Under the pieces are notes generated by a model. The model was not told the DNA's origin, did no database searches, and saw nothing but the letters and a program-made list of their open reading frames with translations. A program made the position numbers and the translations under genes. 12,787 bases of DNA. Source: Methanosarcinaceae archaeon (GTDB lineage: Archaea; Halobacteriota; Methanosarcinia; Methanosarcinales; Methanosarcinaceae). Positions 1 to 6,461 of the stretch are shown piece by piece (positions within the stretch are counted from its first letter, which is position 1; each line of letters begins with the position of its first letter). The stretch spans positions 1 to 12,787 of the forward strand of contig JAGAEB010000078.1 of NCBI GenBank assembly GCA_017613335.1, given 5' to 3'.

Positions 1-141
1 ATCCGCGGAAAACTGGAAAACGTCTGCAGAGCTGTCCATGAAAAAGCTGTCTCCGTTTATGCGGAAAACACGCAGATCATGTGCGAAGCCGTCATCTGGG
101 ATATTGAAGACGAGATGACGAGAGAACAGCAGGTTCAATGA
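1..141 (+). CDS. 3' end of an unidentified protein gene (partial)
   Basis: Frame 1 is open from the left edge of the window to a TGA at 139-141, giving the last 46 residues of a protein whose start lies outside. The fragment is charged and probably helical (it ends WDIEDEMTREQQVQ) and has two cysteines. I do not recognise the family. Support for it being real is the open frame from the edge, codon use like the neighbouring genes (many GAA, AAA, GCC and GTC codons), and a terminator-like hairpin that begins 11 bases after the stop. It lies on the same strand as the RPA operon but is separated from it by about 310 bases with a new promoter, so it is probably a separate transcript. Confidence 0.6.
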   Translation: MRGKLENVCRAVHEKAVSVYAENTQIMCEAVIWDIEDEMTREQQVQ

Positions 142-151
142 GATCTTATCT

Positions 152-178
152 TCTGCCGCAGCAGATCCCTGCGGCAGA
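152..178 (+). terminator. Perfect 10-bp hairpin after the first gene, followed by T-rich DNA
   Basis: Bases 152-161 (TCTGCCGCAG) pair perfectly with 169-178 (CTGCGGCAGA) around a 7-base loop. Several T-rich runs follow between about 206 and 248. In archaea, T-rich tracts on the coding strand are the main termination signal, so this stretch probably ends the transcript of the gene that stops at 141. Confidence 0.55.
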
Positions 179-245
179 CCCCATTTCTGAAAAACGAACA
201 TCGGTCTTTTCTTTTTGACCGCGGTGTTTTTGACAGACTTTTTCT

Positions 246-296
246 TTTGTCTGTCCGTCTCATTTGTCTGTCTGCCTCTTTTGTCTGTCTGCCCCG
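246..296 (+). repeat. 17-bp tandem repeat, 3 units (TTTGTCTGTCTGCC-type)
   Basis: Three adjacent 17-base units lie at 246-262, 263-279 and 280-296. All begin TTTGTCTGTC; units two and three share TTTGTCTGTCTGCC and differ only in their last three bases. This occupies most of the gene-free stretch 142-452, together with the hairpin at 152-178 and the promoter near 381. The unit is T-rich in the direction of the upstream gene, so it may add termination signals, but that is inference. Confidence 0.75.
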
Positions 297-380
297 TTAT
301 CCGTTTGTTTTTTGCCCGGTTTTGTATTTCTCCTTTATTTCTTTTTTTGTTCAGTACTTTCACCGTGCATTCAGATCATA

Positions 381-388
381 TTTATATT
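381..388 (+). promoter_or_regulatory. TATA box of the RPA operon, with SD at 439-444
   Basis: TTTATATT at 381-388 lies in a local AT-rich island about 70 bases before the RPA start codon. Archaeal transcription usually begins about 25 bases after the TATA box, which would place the start near 410-415 and leave a leader of about 40 bases. That leader contains GGAGGT at 439-444, eight bases before the ATG at 453. Confidence 0.5.
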
Positions 389-452
389 ATTAAGTTAAGA
401 TGAACGTCTGCCTCCCGATGACATAAAACAAAAGACCAGGAGGTCTGACAAA

Positions 453-2135
453 ATGCAAAACGAAAATCCGAATCAGGATGACAGCATAAAGCTTGAGGCA
501 GAAACGCCGGATACAGAAAAAACAAACACAGAAAAAACAAACACAGAAAAAACAAACACGGAAAAAACAGACAGGAAAAAGGCAAACACAGAAAAAGCAG
601 ACACGAGAAAAACAAACGCAGAAAAAAAAGACACGGAGAAAATAAAACGGGCAACGGCATCCGTCCGGAATATGTTCGCCGCAGGGGGAACGGAAATCCC
701 GGAAGAAGAAATAGAAAACTGTCTGAATGAACTCATGAACGTGTACAGGGTCTCTGAGAATGAAGCCTGCAGATGCGCGATCGGTATTTTTTCAAAAAAG
801 TACGGGCAGGAAAGACTGCCTTATTCATTCCGGGACAATAAAGGCGTCATGACTGTCGGCGGGATCATTTCTGAAATGACGAAAAACGAGACGGACAGCG
901 GTCCCGGAAAAACAGACGGGGCTGCGAGAGGATTTTTTGTGACGGCGGACGTCCGGGTCCTCAGAGTCAGGGACAATCCGCATGAAACGATATCCATGTC
1001 GGGACTCGTCGGTGATGAAACGGGGACGGTCGCCCTGATCGTCTGGAAAGATGCAGACGTGATGCCGCTTGAGGAAGGAAAATGCTACACGCTGAAAAAC
1101 GTGTCGGCCGGTTTCCGGAACGGAAAAGTCAGGCTCTATGTGAACCGGAATTCATCCATCTTCGAATGTGACAGAGAGATCGCCGCCGATCAGTCAGCAG
1201 ACGATGAAACCATGAATGAGATCCGCAGGGTCTCAGATCTGACCGGAGACGGTATCTGGACGGACATCAGGGTCAAAGTGTTCCGTCTTTGGGAGAACGC
1301 CCATGAGAGTATCAGCCAGGCAGGTCTTGTCGGCGATGAGACAGGCCTTGTCCGTATGACCGTCTGGAAGACGTCCGGCTGCCCGGCCATGTCGGAAGGA
1401 AAATGCTATCTGATCAGAAACGCCGTGACGAATGAGATGAACGGCCGCATTTCTCTCAGCCTGAACAGACTCAGCGTTGTCGAAGAACTTGACGATGATA
1501 TCGAGATCAATTTTGCGAAGACATCGTTTTCAGGATGCGGCGTAGACGTCCGCTCGGGATCGGGTCTTATCAGGAGATGTCCCGAATGCCGGAAAATGCT
1601 CCAGAAAAGTTCCTGCCCCGATCACGGGAAAGTGACCGGGATCAGTGATCTGAGGATCAAAGGCGTCATCGATGACGGAAAAGTCACGCAGGAAGTCATC
1701 ATCGGAAAAGAGCTGACGGAACAGATCCTCGGCATGACGCTTGATGAAGCCCTGGCCCTTGCCGCAGAGACGCTTGAGCCGGAGATCATCGCGGAAAAGA
1801 TCAGAAAACTGTTCATCGGCAGATATTTCAGAGTCACCGGCGGAAAGACGGAGAGATACATCATCGTCGAAGAGATCAGAGAGGAACTCCCGGAAACTGA
1901 CAGGACATCCCTGAAGGCGATGATCGCCGAAGACATGGAAAATCCGGAAAGGAAGAAGAAAATATCCGGAAACGGAACGGATATGGGATACGGAACGGAT
2001 GCGGCAGGATACGGAACGGATATGACGGGATACGGAATGGCGGGACACGGAATGCCGGAACAGGGCCCATACAGAGAAGAAGAGCCGCAGGATGTGTTTT
2101 TCAGTCCGTCTGACGACGGCGCGGGGGTGATCTGA
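453..2135 (+). CDS. rpa: Archaeal replication protein A (zinc-finger ssDNA-binding protein)
   Basis: This is a single-stranded DNA-binding protein of the archaeal RPA family, which coats ssDNA in replication, repair and recombination. Of 560 residues, 21-65 are a Lys/Thr-rich low-complexity tract. Residues 66-125 are helical, as is usual for these proteins. Residues about 160-240 and 264-346 are two OB folds that share the pattern SxxGLVGDETGxV and EGKCYxxxN, suggesting duplication. Residues 376-391 carry a zinc-binding CPEC...CPDH set embedded in a third, C-terminal OB-like domain (to about 480). From 503 a Gly/Tyr/Met-rich tail leads to an acidic end. Two intact OB folds plus a zinc-finger domain resemble the shorter Methanosarcina RPAs rather than the four-OB type. 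The ATG at 453 has GGAGGT upstream. The stop abuts the start of the COG3390 gene, so the two are one operon. Confidence 0.93.
   Translation: MQNENPNQDDSIKLEAETPDTEKTNTEKTNTEKTNTEKTDRKKANTEKADTRKTNAEKKDTEKIKRATASVRNMFAAGGTEIPEEEIENCLNELMNVYRVSENEACRCAIGIFSKKYGQERLPYSFRDNKGVMTVGGIISEMTKNETDSGPGKTDGAARGFFVTADVRVLRVRDNPHETISMSGLVGDETGTVALIVWKDADVMPLEEGKCYTLKNVSAGFRNGKVRLYVNRNSSIFECDREIAADQSADDETMNEIRRVSDLTGDGIWTDIRVKVFRLWENAHESISQAGLVGDETGLVRMTVWKTSGCPAMSEGKCYLIRNAVTNEMNGRISLSLNRLSVVEELDDDIEINFAKTSFSGCGVDVRSGSGLIRRCPECRKMLQKSSCPDHGKVTGISDLRIKGVIDDGKVTQEVIIGKELTEQILGMTLDEALALAAETLEPEIIAEKIRKLFIGRYFRVTGGKTERYIIVEEIREELPETDRTSLKAMIAEDMENPERKKKISGNGTDMGYGTDAAGYGTDMTGYGMAGHGMPEQGPYREEEPQDVFFSPSDDGAGVI
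513..647 (+). repeat. 15-bp in-frame tandem repeat, 9 units, inside RPA
   Basis: Nine 15-base units run from 513 to 647. The first three (513-527, 528-542, 543-557) are identical, ACAGAAAAAACAAAC; the later ones drift. Each unit encodes five residues of the TEKTN type, giving protein residues 21-65. Because 15 is a multiple of three, unit gain or loss keeps the reading frame. The most 5' units are the most alike, which fits recent expansion at that end. Confidence 0.95.
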
Positions 2136-2681
2136 ATGCCGCTTTATATGAGAGAAGTCGCTGTCCGCATCTTCGCCAAAGAACTCAATGCTTCGGAAGT
2201 GATCTACAAAAGCGGAGAAGACCGCTATGCGCCGCAGTATCTTCTGACACCGACCGGTGCGCGCGCCAATCGCGTCCTGATCACCGGCGTTCTGACAGAA
2301 ACGGAAAACATCGGCACGGATTCCGAGTACAGAAGAGCGCGCATCGCAGATCCGACAGGCGTTTTCATCCTCTACGCCGGCCAGTACAGACCGGAAGCCC
2401 TCCGCTTCCTGGCAGAAGCCGAAACGCCCTGTTTCGTCACCGTGATCGGAAAAGTCAATTCATTCAGAGCTGATGACGGAACGCTGATGGTCTCCGTCAG
2501 ACCGGAATACATCTGCAGAACGGATGCCGGAACAAGAGACGCCTGGATCTCCGAAACAGCAGAAAGGACGTATGAACGCCTCAGATCACTGGAAGAAGAT
2601 CCTGACCCGGAAGTCCTCAGGAATTACAGCGTCGATCTTCAGGAATACAGACAGATGCTCCTGGACGCCCTGTCGGACTGA
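2136..2681 (+). CDS. RPA-associated protein, COG3390 family (OB fold)
   Basis: This 181-residue protein matches the archaeal 'RPA family protein' group (COG3390), known in Haloferax as RPAP and encoded next to RPA, where it works with RPA in DNA repair and replication. It begins MPLYMREVAVRIFAKELN, typical for the group. An OB fold covers about residues 44-127 (RVLITGVLTETENIG, then ARIADPTGVFILYAG and FVTVIGKVNSF). The rest is a charged helical C-terminus. The ATG at 2136 directly follows the RPA stop codon (TGAATG). The ribosome binding site GGTGATC (2126-2132) is made of the last two sense codons of RPA and a preceding G, so the two genes are probably translationally coupled and made in a fixed ratio. 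Confidence 0.9.
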   Translation: MPLYMREVAVRIFAKELNASEVIYKSGEDRYAPQYLLTPTGARANRVLITGVLTETENIGTDSEYRRARIADPTGVFILYAGQYRPEALRFLAEAETPCFVTVIGKVNSFRADDGTLMVSVRPEYICRTDAGTRDAWISETAERTYERLRSLEEDPDPEVLRNYSVDLQEYRQMLLDALSD

Positions 2682-2734
2682 CGGAACGGAAAAGAGACCG
2701 TGACCGTGCGAAATCAGCCGAATGAAAAAACAAC

Positions 2735-2765
2735 GGCAGAAGACAGGATTTCCCGGTCTTCTGCC
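2735..2765 (+). terminator. Perfect 10-bp hairpin after the RPA operon
   Basis: GGCAGAAGAC at 2735-2744 pairs with GTCTTCTGCC at 2756-2765 around an 11-base loop, starting 53 bases after the COG3390 stop codon. No T-run follows directly, so it may be a 3'-end stabilising stem rather than an intrinsic terminator. It lies in the gene-free stretch 2682-3013, which also holds a 22-bp tandem array and the rhomboid promoter. Confidence 0.45.
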
Positions 2766-2796
2766 CTGCCGGCCCTGAGGTTTCAGAAGGTTCTCC

Positions 2797-2883
2797 GGAA
2801 AAGACGGAAAAACGTCAGAAAAGGACGGAAGAACAGTCAGGAAAAGACTGAAAAACAGTCAGAAAAAGACGGAAGGACAGTCC
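2797..2883 (+). repeat. 22-bp tandem repeat, 4 units, each a small hairpin
   Basis: Four units lie at 2797-2817 (21 bases), 2818-2839, 2840-2861 and 2862-2883 (22 each), with the pattern RGAAAAGACggaaRAACAGTCA. Each unit holds an inverted GAC...GTC pair around an A-rich loop; in unit 1 it is GACG/CGTC (2803-2816) and in unit 3 GACTG/CAGTC (2846-2860). The stretch can be read as a Lys/Arg-rich open frame (2700-2897), but that frame has no ribosome binding site and mirrors the repeat, so I do not call a gene. Confidence 0.8.
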
Positions 2884-2943
2884 GGAGAAAAGGATAAATT
2901 GATACAGACAGATGTAAGCGGATCCGTACCAATATTGAAAAAA

Positions 2944-2951
2944 CATATATA
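2944..2951 (+). promoter_or_regulatory. TATA box of the rhomboid gene, with SD at 3002-3007
   Basis: CATATATA at 2944-2951 lies in the only strongly AT-rich island before the rhomboid gene and about 70 bases upstream of its ATG. The predicted transcription start is near 2975. A strong GGAGGT (3002-3007) precedes the ATG at 3014. The separate promoter indicates that the rhomboid is not part of the RPA operon. Confidence 0.55.
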
Positions 2952-3013
2952 GAAAATAAATATGTAACAGAATACGGATTTTTCCGGAACCGGAAAATCC
3001 CGGAGGTCATTCA

Positions 3014-3892
3014 ATGAGCAGATGTCATACCTGCGGAAAAACAGAGCCCGGACAGGCGGTCTGCCTGACATGCGGAAAAACGTACTGTGAAGACCATATC
3101 GACAGGCGTTGCCATCATTGTTTTGCAGATCCGGGATCCCGTGAAGAAATAAGGATAGCGGAGACGTACGCCCGTGATTCTTTCGACGGAACGCCGACCT
3201 ATTACAAAGATGACGGTTTTGATGAGAGGTCGGCGGAGATCATCCGGAACAAAAAGAAGATGGAAAAACCGGGTCTTCTGAAAACGCTGTTTTCAAGTCC
3301 GACGCTCTGCATTGTTATCCTGTGTATCCTTGTTTTCGGCATCACGCAGCTTTCGGCACTTTATTCGAATGAGCTGTATTACAGGTTGTATGCGGGTCTG
3401 GCGTGTTGGCCGGACTTTATTCTGCAGAGACCCTGGTCTCTGATCACTTATATGTTCTGCCACAGAGATCTGGTCCATCTTGCCGTGAATATGCTGACGT
3501 TTTACGGTTTCGGTCTTTATCTTGAAAAACGCATCGGAAAAGTCCCGTTCCTTCTGATATATTTCGCCTCGGGGATCATATCGGCGATCGGCTTTTCATT
3601 GTTTTCGTCCAACCCCGTCATCGGCGCGAGCGGCGCCGTCATGGGCATTCTGGCAGCGACGGCTGTCATCAATCCGGACATAAAAGTCCTCCTGTATTTC
3701 ATCATCCCGCTGAAGATCAAATATGTCGTTGTCCTTTTCGCTGCTTTGGATCTGATACTCAATTTCGCAACGCCGAATGACTCGATCGCCCATATTGCTC
3801 ACCTCAGCGGCATCCTTGTGGGTATCATCGCCGGCTATATCTGCATGAAAAGAGAAAAAAACAGAACCAGAAACACCCAATGGCAGAGATAA
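3014..3892 (+). CDS. Rhomboid-family intramembrane serine protease with N-terminal zinc finger
   Basis: This 292-residue membrane protein has the key residues of rhomboid proteases, which cut substrate helices inside the membrane. The N-terminus (residues 4-36) is a Cys/His cluster, with C4, C7, C17, C20, C25, H28, C33 and C36 spaced like an AN1/B-box-type two-zinc fold. A charged linker follows (about 40-88). The membrane part starts near residue 95. It has the HxxxN oxyanion pair (VHLAVNM, H155 and N159), the active-site GASG with Ser206, and HIAHLSG with H263 as the likely general base. All catalytic elements are present, so it is probably active. It ends in a basic tail. The zinc module should face the cytoplasm and may recruit a substrate or partner; that role is inference. 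A gene begins 18 bases downstream. Confidence 0.9.
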   Translation: MSRCHTCGKTEPGQAVCLTCGKTYCEDHIDRRCHHCFADPGSREEIRIAETYARDSFDGTPTYYKDDGFDERSAEIIRNKKKMEKPGLLKTLFSSPTLCIVILCILVFGITQLSALYSNELYYRLYAGLACWPDFILQRPWSLITYMFCHRDLVHLAVNMLTFYGFGLYLEKRIGKVPFLLIYFASGIISAIGFSLFSSNPVIGASGAVMGILAATAVINPDIKVLLYFIIPLKIKYVVVLFAALDLILNFATPNDSIAHIAHLSGILVGIIAGYICMKREKNRTRNTQWQR

Positions 3893-3910
3893 GGAAAAAG
3901 AGAGCAGACA

Positions 3911-4471
3911 ATGCAGGAGATCAGCATCATCGAAAAAGAGCGGACGGCGCCGGAAAACAAAGACCGTCCGGCAGATCGGACAGCGCAGGAAAGCGGGATC
4001 GTCCGGGAAGAAGAAAATATCCCGGAAAATGGTGTTCCTGCGGAGATGTCCGGCAGATTCACGGTCGGTCACTGCTATATCAAGCCGGCGGCCGGCGAAA
4101 AAGATCTGATCTATGTTCTGGATATCGTTCCCAAGATCGCCTGCTGGCTTCCCGGACTCCGGCAGACGCTGTATCTGGAAGAACTGCCGCCGACGGATGA
4201 ATTCAAAAGAGTGAGGTTCGTCGTTCTCCTGCATATTTATGACTGGTCATCGGCCCGTGACGGTATCATCGAACTGACGGAAGCCGAATATCCGGAATTT
4301 GCGCGTGTCTATGAAGCCTATCTGAGGACCGGCGGCGAACTTTATTATTACCGTGAAAAACGCGGGCGGAAGATGTGGCACCTGTTCGAACTCAGACCGG
4401 GCGACAGAAAAGATGCGTCATCTCTGAAAAGATCCGTCCTTTCGGAGAAATTCCGGGAGACGATGCCGTGA
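3911..4471 (+). CDS. Unrecognised soluble protein, downstream of the rhomboid gene
   Basis: I do not recognise this 186-residue protein. Residues 1-45 are polar and probably disordered. From about residue 47 (GRFTVGHCYIKPA) it looks folded, with alternating hydrophobic strands (LIYVLDIVP, RVRFVVLLHIYDW) and a Tyr-rich stretch (EAYLRTGGELYYYREK). There is no signal peptide or membrane segment. The start is uncertain. The ATG at 3911 has only a weak AAGGA-type site upstream; an ATG at 4046 would remove the disordered part. It sits 18 bases after the rhomboid stop with no promoter-like sequence between, so co-transcription is likely. A functional link to the protease, as substrate, adaptor or regulator, is only suggested by position. 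A T-rich tandem array starts 25 bases after its stop. Confidence 0.7.
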   Translation: MQEISIIEKERTAPENKDRPADRTAQESGIVREEENIPENGVPAEMSGRFTVGHCYIKPAAGEKDLIYVLDIVPKIACWLPGLRQTLYLEELPPTDEFKRVRFVVLLHIYDWSSARDGIIELTEAEYPEFARVYEAYLRTGGELYYYREKRGRKMWHLFELRPGDRKDASSLKRSVLSEKFRETMP

Positions 4472-4495
4472 ATAAATTTCGGTATCTTCTCCGAT

Positions 4496-4595
4496 GTTTT
4501 CTTTTGATATCTTCTCAGGTGTTTTCTTTTGATATCTTCTCAGGTGTTTTCTTTTGATATCTTCTCAGGTGTTTTCTTTTGATATCTTCTCAGGT
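4496..4595 (+). repeat. 25-bp tandem repeat, 4 identical units, T-rich
   Basis: Four perfectly identical 25-base units lie at 4496-4520, 4521-4545, 4546-4570 and 4571-4595. Each starts GTTTTCTTTTGATATC and continues TTCTCAGGT. Decayed half-units flank the array on both sides (from about 4481, and 4596-4615). The unit holds the palindrome GATATC and two T-runs. It starts 25 bases after a plus-strand stop codon and could act as a redundant archaeal terminator. Perfect identity points to recent expansion or ongoing homogenisation. Confidence 0.97.
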
Positions 4596-4678
4596 GTTTT
4601 CTTCGTTATTTTCTCCGGCGCCTTTTCCGCTGTCTCCGGATCCCGGGCGGGGAAGTTTTCAGGGAGACAATAAAACAG

Positions 4679-4686
4679 TTATATGA
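4679..4686 (+). promoter_or_regulatory. TATA box of the NYN-domain gene, with SD at 4751-4757
   Basis: TTATATGA at 4679-4686 is a plausible TATA box, placing transcription initiation near 4710. The ATG at 4683 lies inside this box and cannot then be the start codon. AAAGGAG at 4751-4757 lies six bases before the ATG at 4764 and decides that start. Confidence 0.45.
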
Positions 4687-4763
4687 AAAGGAAAGTAATA
4701 TCATTGATTCGAAAGTTGTCTCATGCCCGGACCGGACAGACAGTTTTCGGAAAGGAGTTCCAA

Positions 4764-5465
4764 ATGTCATCAAAACCGGGATTGGGTTCCATCACAAAAT
4801 ATCTGTCTACAAAAAAAGAGGCCGAAAGGAAACGGATCGGTCTCCTTGTTGATGGGCCGAACGTCATCAGGCGCGAATTCAATGTCGACCTTCACGATAT
4901 CAAAAATGTTCTGAAGGAATACGGTAATCTGAAAGTCGGCAGGGTTTTCGTTAACCAGTATGCTTCTGACAGACTGATCGAAGCCATCGAGAACCACGGG
5001 CTTGAGCCGATCATCTGCGCCAGTGATGTCGATGTGCGTCTGGCCGTCGAGGGTATGGAACTTGTGTACAATGAAAACATCGACACGATCGCGATCGTGA
5101 CACGCGATGCTGATTTTAAGCCCCTTCTCAACAAAGCGAATGAAAAGGGAAAAGAAACGATCGTTTTCGGCATCGAACCGGGATTTTCCGTTTCCCTGAA
5201 GAATTCCGCAGATTATGTGATCCTTCTGAACAATGACACGATGTCGTATGAGGCGTCCGGCGATGCCGCTGAGACGCACATGATCGGTGTTGATGAAGCT
5301 GATGAAAACGATGAAAACATCGACATCGAATTCATCGAGAAAGAAGATCCGAGAGTCCGGAACAACAAAAACCCCGTGAAAAAACAGAACAGAGAAAATC
5401 CTGATCCGAACGATAAAAAATCCCGTATCGTCGTGCTGAAAAGCCCGGATCATGATGATAACTGA
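4764..5465 (+). CDS. NYN (PIN-like) domain protein, LabA/TIGR00288 type
   Basis: This 233-residue protein belongs to the archaeal NYN-domain group (TIGR00288, COG1432-like). NYN domains share the PIN nuclease fold, and many are metal-dependent RNases; the cellular substrate of this group is not known. The acidic residues expected for metal binding are present: D30 in GLLVDGPNV, D88/D90 in SDVDVRLAVEGM, and D115/D117 in TRDADFKPLL. The domain covers about residues 22-155. The remainder (160-233) is highly charged, first acidic (ADENDENIDIEFIEKED) and then Lys/Asn-rich, and looks disordered. I chose the ATG at 4764 because of its AAAGGAG site, not the longer frame from 4683. It is a single-gene transcript, convergent with the marker 12 gene, with 11 bases between the stop codons. 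Confidence 0.88.
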   Translation: MSSKPGLGSITKYLSTKKEAERKRIGLLVDGPNVIRREFNVDLHDIKNVLKEYGNLKVGRVFVNQYASDRLIEAIENHGLEPIICASDVDVRLAVEGMELVYNENIDTIAIVTRDADFKPLLNKANEKGKETIVFGIEPGFSVSLKNSADYVILLNNDTMSYEASGDAAETHMIGVDEADENDENIDIEFIEKEDPRVRNNKNPVKKQNRENPDPNDKKSRIVVLKSPDHDDN

Positions 5466-5476
5466 AAAACGGCCCG

Positions 5477-6436
5477 TCAGCTTCTGTCAACAGGAATGCC
5501 CAGAATATCTTTTTTGCCGCTGAAAACGGCTTCGGCAATCCTTGCGCAGCCGACGGCTGCCGCCCGTTTACCCAGATTTGTGACCGGACGGCCCAGGTGA
5601 GCGGAGATCATTTCAGCGATGCGGGGATCGTCCCCGCCGGACCCGGAGATGACAACGTCCCAGGGCAGATTTTTTTCGGAGATCAGAAGAGACATGGAAA
5701 GGATCTCCATTGACGCGAAGAGAGCGACGGATGCATCCTGCAGGTCGGGGTCGTCGAGCGAATCACAGACGCCGGCTGAGGAGAAAGCTTCGTTTGCCGT
5801 CATTTTTCCTTCATCGACATTCCGGATGGCATTGAGATCGAGCGGTCCGTGATGGCGGCCGGGTGCAAAAATGCAGGCATCCAGTCCCCCGAGGAGACGG
5901 CCTTCGGCAACAGCCAGCGTCACGGTATTCGATCCGATATCCGACAGGACGAAATGACGGAAACCTGCAAGAGACGCCAGATAGAGGATGCCGATCTTTT
6001 CCGGACTCGACTGGTGGGAAAAGACTTTGAGGCGGGGATCCGTCGGACTTTTGACGGTGATTCCCGGGATCACATAAGCCGGGCAGCCGGATTCTTTGAT
6101 CAGATCATACACTTTTGTGCCGGCGCCCGTTTCAACGCCTGCGCCGCCCGTTCTTTCCAGACCGCGCCCGGCGACTTTCCGGATGTCGGTCAGCGAAGAA
6201 ATGCCGTCGCCCATCGAATAAGTGACGGCAGCCATGGAAATGTCTTTGAGCTTTATGCCGAGGGAAGATTCCGTCTCATCCCGGATCTCAGCAGGCGACA
6301 TTGACGATGCGACCCTGCGCGGGATCTCAAAAAAAGAGACGTCGTCGCTCCCTGACGGCAGAGAAAGTTCATTTTTGGAGATCAGAGCGAAGCGGACGGC
6401 AGATGTTCCGTGGTCCGTGCCTAAAAAAGTGTACAT
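5477..6436 (-). CDS. Methanogenesis marker protein 12-like (ASKHA-fold ATPase)
   Basis: This 319-residue protein resembles methanogenesis marker protein 12 (TIGR03281), a family found in methanogens whose role is not settled. It has the layout of the acetate/sugar kinase-Hsp70-actin superfamily: a phosphate-1 motif near the N-terminus (FLGTDHGTSAVRF, from residue 4), a phosphate-2 motif (LSDIGSNTVTLAV, residues 164-176) and an adenosine motif (VVISGSGGDDPRI, from residue 261). It therefore probably binds ATP. Two ATGs are possible. The one at 6445 lies one base after GAGGT (6451-6447), too close for normal use; the one at 6436 is ten bases after it and gives the N-terminus typical of the family. 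The gene follows the DUF2103-like gene on the same strand across a 29-bp tandem array. Confidence 0.87.
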   Translation of the reverse strand: MYTFLGTDHGTSAVRFALISKNELSLPSGSDDVSFFEIPRRVASSMSPAEIRDETESSLGIKLKDISMAAVTYSMGDGISSLTDIRKVAGRGLERTGGAGVETGAGTKVYDLIKESGCPAYVIPGITVKSPTDPRLKVFSHQSSPEKIGILYLASLAGFRHFVLSDIGSNTVTLAVAEGRLLGGLDACIFAPGRHHGPLDLNAIRNVDEGKMTANEAFSSAGVCDSLDDPDLQDASVALFASMEILSMSLLISEKNLPWDVVISGSGGDDPRIAEMISAHLGRPVTNLGKRAAAVGCARIAEAVFSGKKDILGIPVDRS

Positions 6437-6461
6437 ATCCGGCATTACCTCATTTCATTTT

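Noticed and set aside
215..403. 62-residue frame rich in Phe/Leu/Ser
   Set aside because: Its composition is that of the T-rich array and terminator region; no ribosome binding site, and it overlaps the RPA promoter.
513..2883. Replication origin near RPA
   Set aside because: No Cdc6/Orc1 gene and no origin-recognition-box-like inverted sets seen; the arrays differ from each other and lie in or near many genes.
2700..2897. Lys/Arg-rich 65-residue open frame
   Set aside because: It starts at a GTG without an SD, spans the hairpin and the 22-bp array, and its composition only mirrors the repeat.
4496..4595. CRISPR-like array
   Set aside because: Units abut without spacers in this and all other arrays, and no cas genes are present.
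4683..4763. Longer N-terminus for the NYN-domain protein
   Set aside because: The ATG at 4683 lies inside a likely TATA box, and AAAGGAG points to the ATG at 4764.
5619..6304. Plus-strand frames opposite the marker 12 gene
   Set aside because: They are antisense shadows with no promoter or SD, while the minus-strand frame has clear ASKHA motifs.
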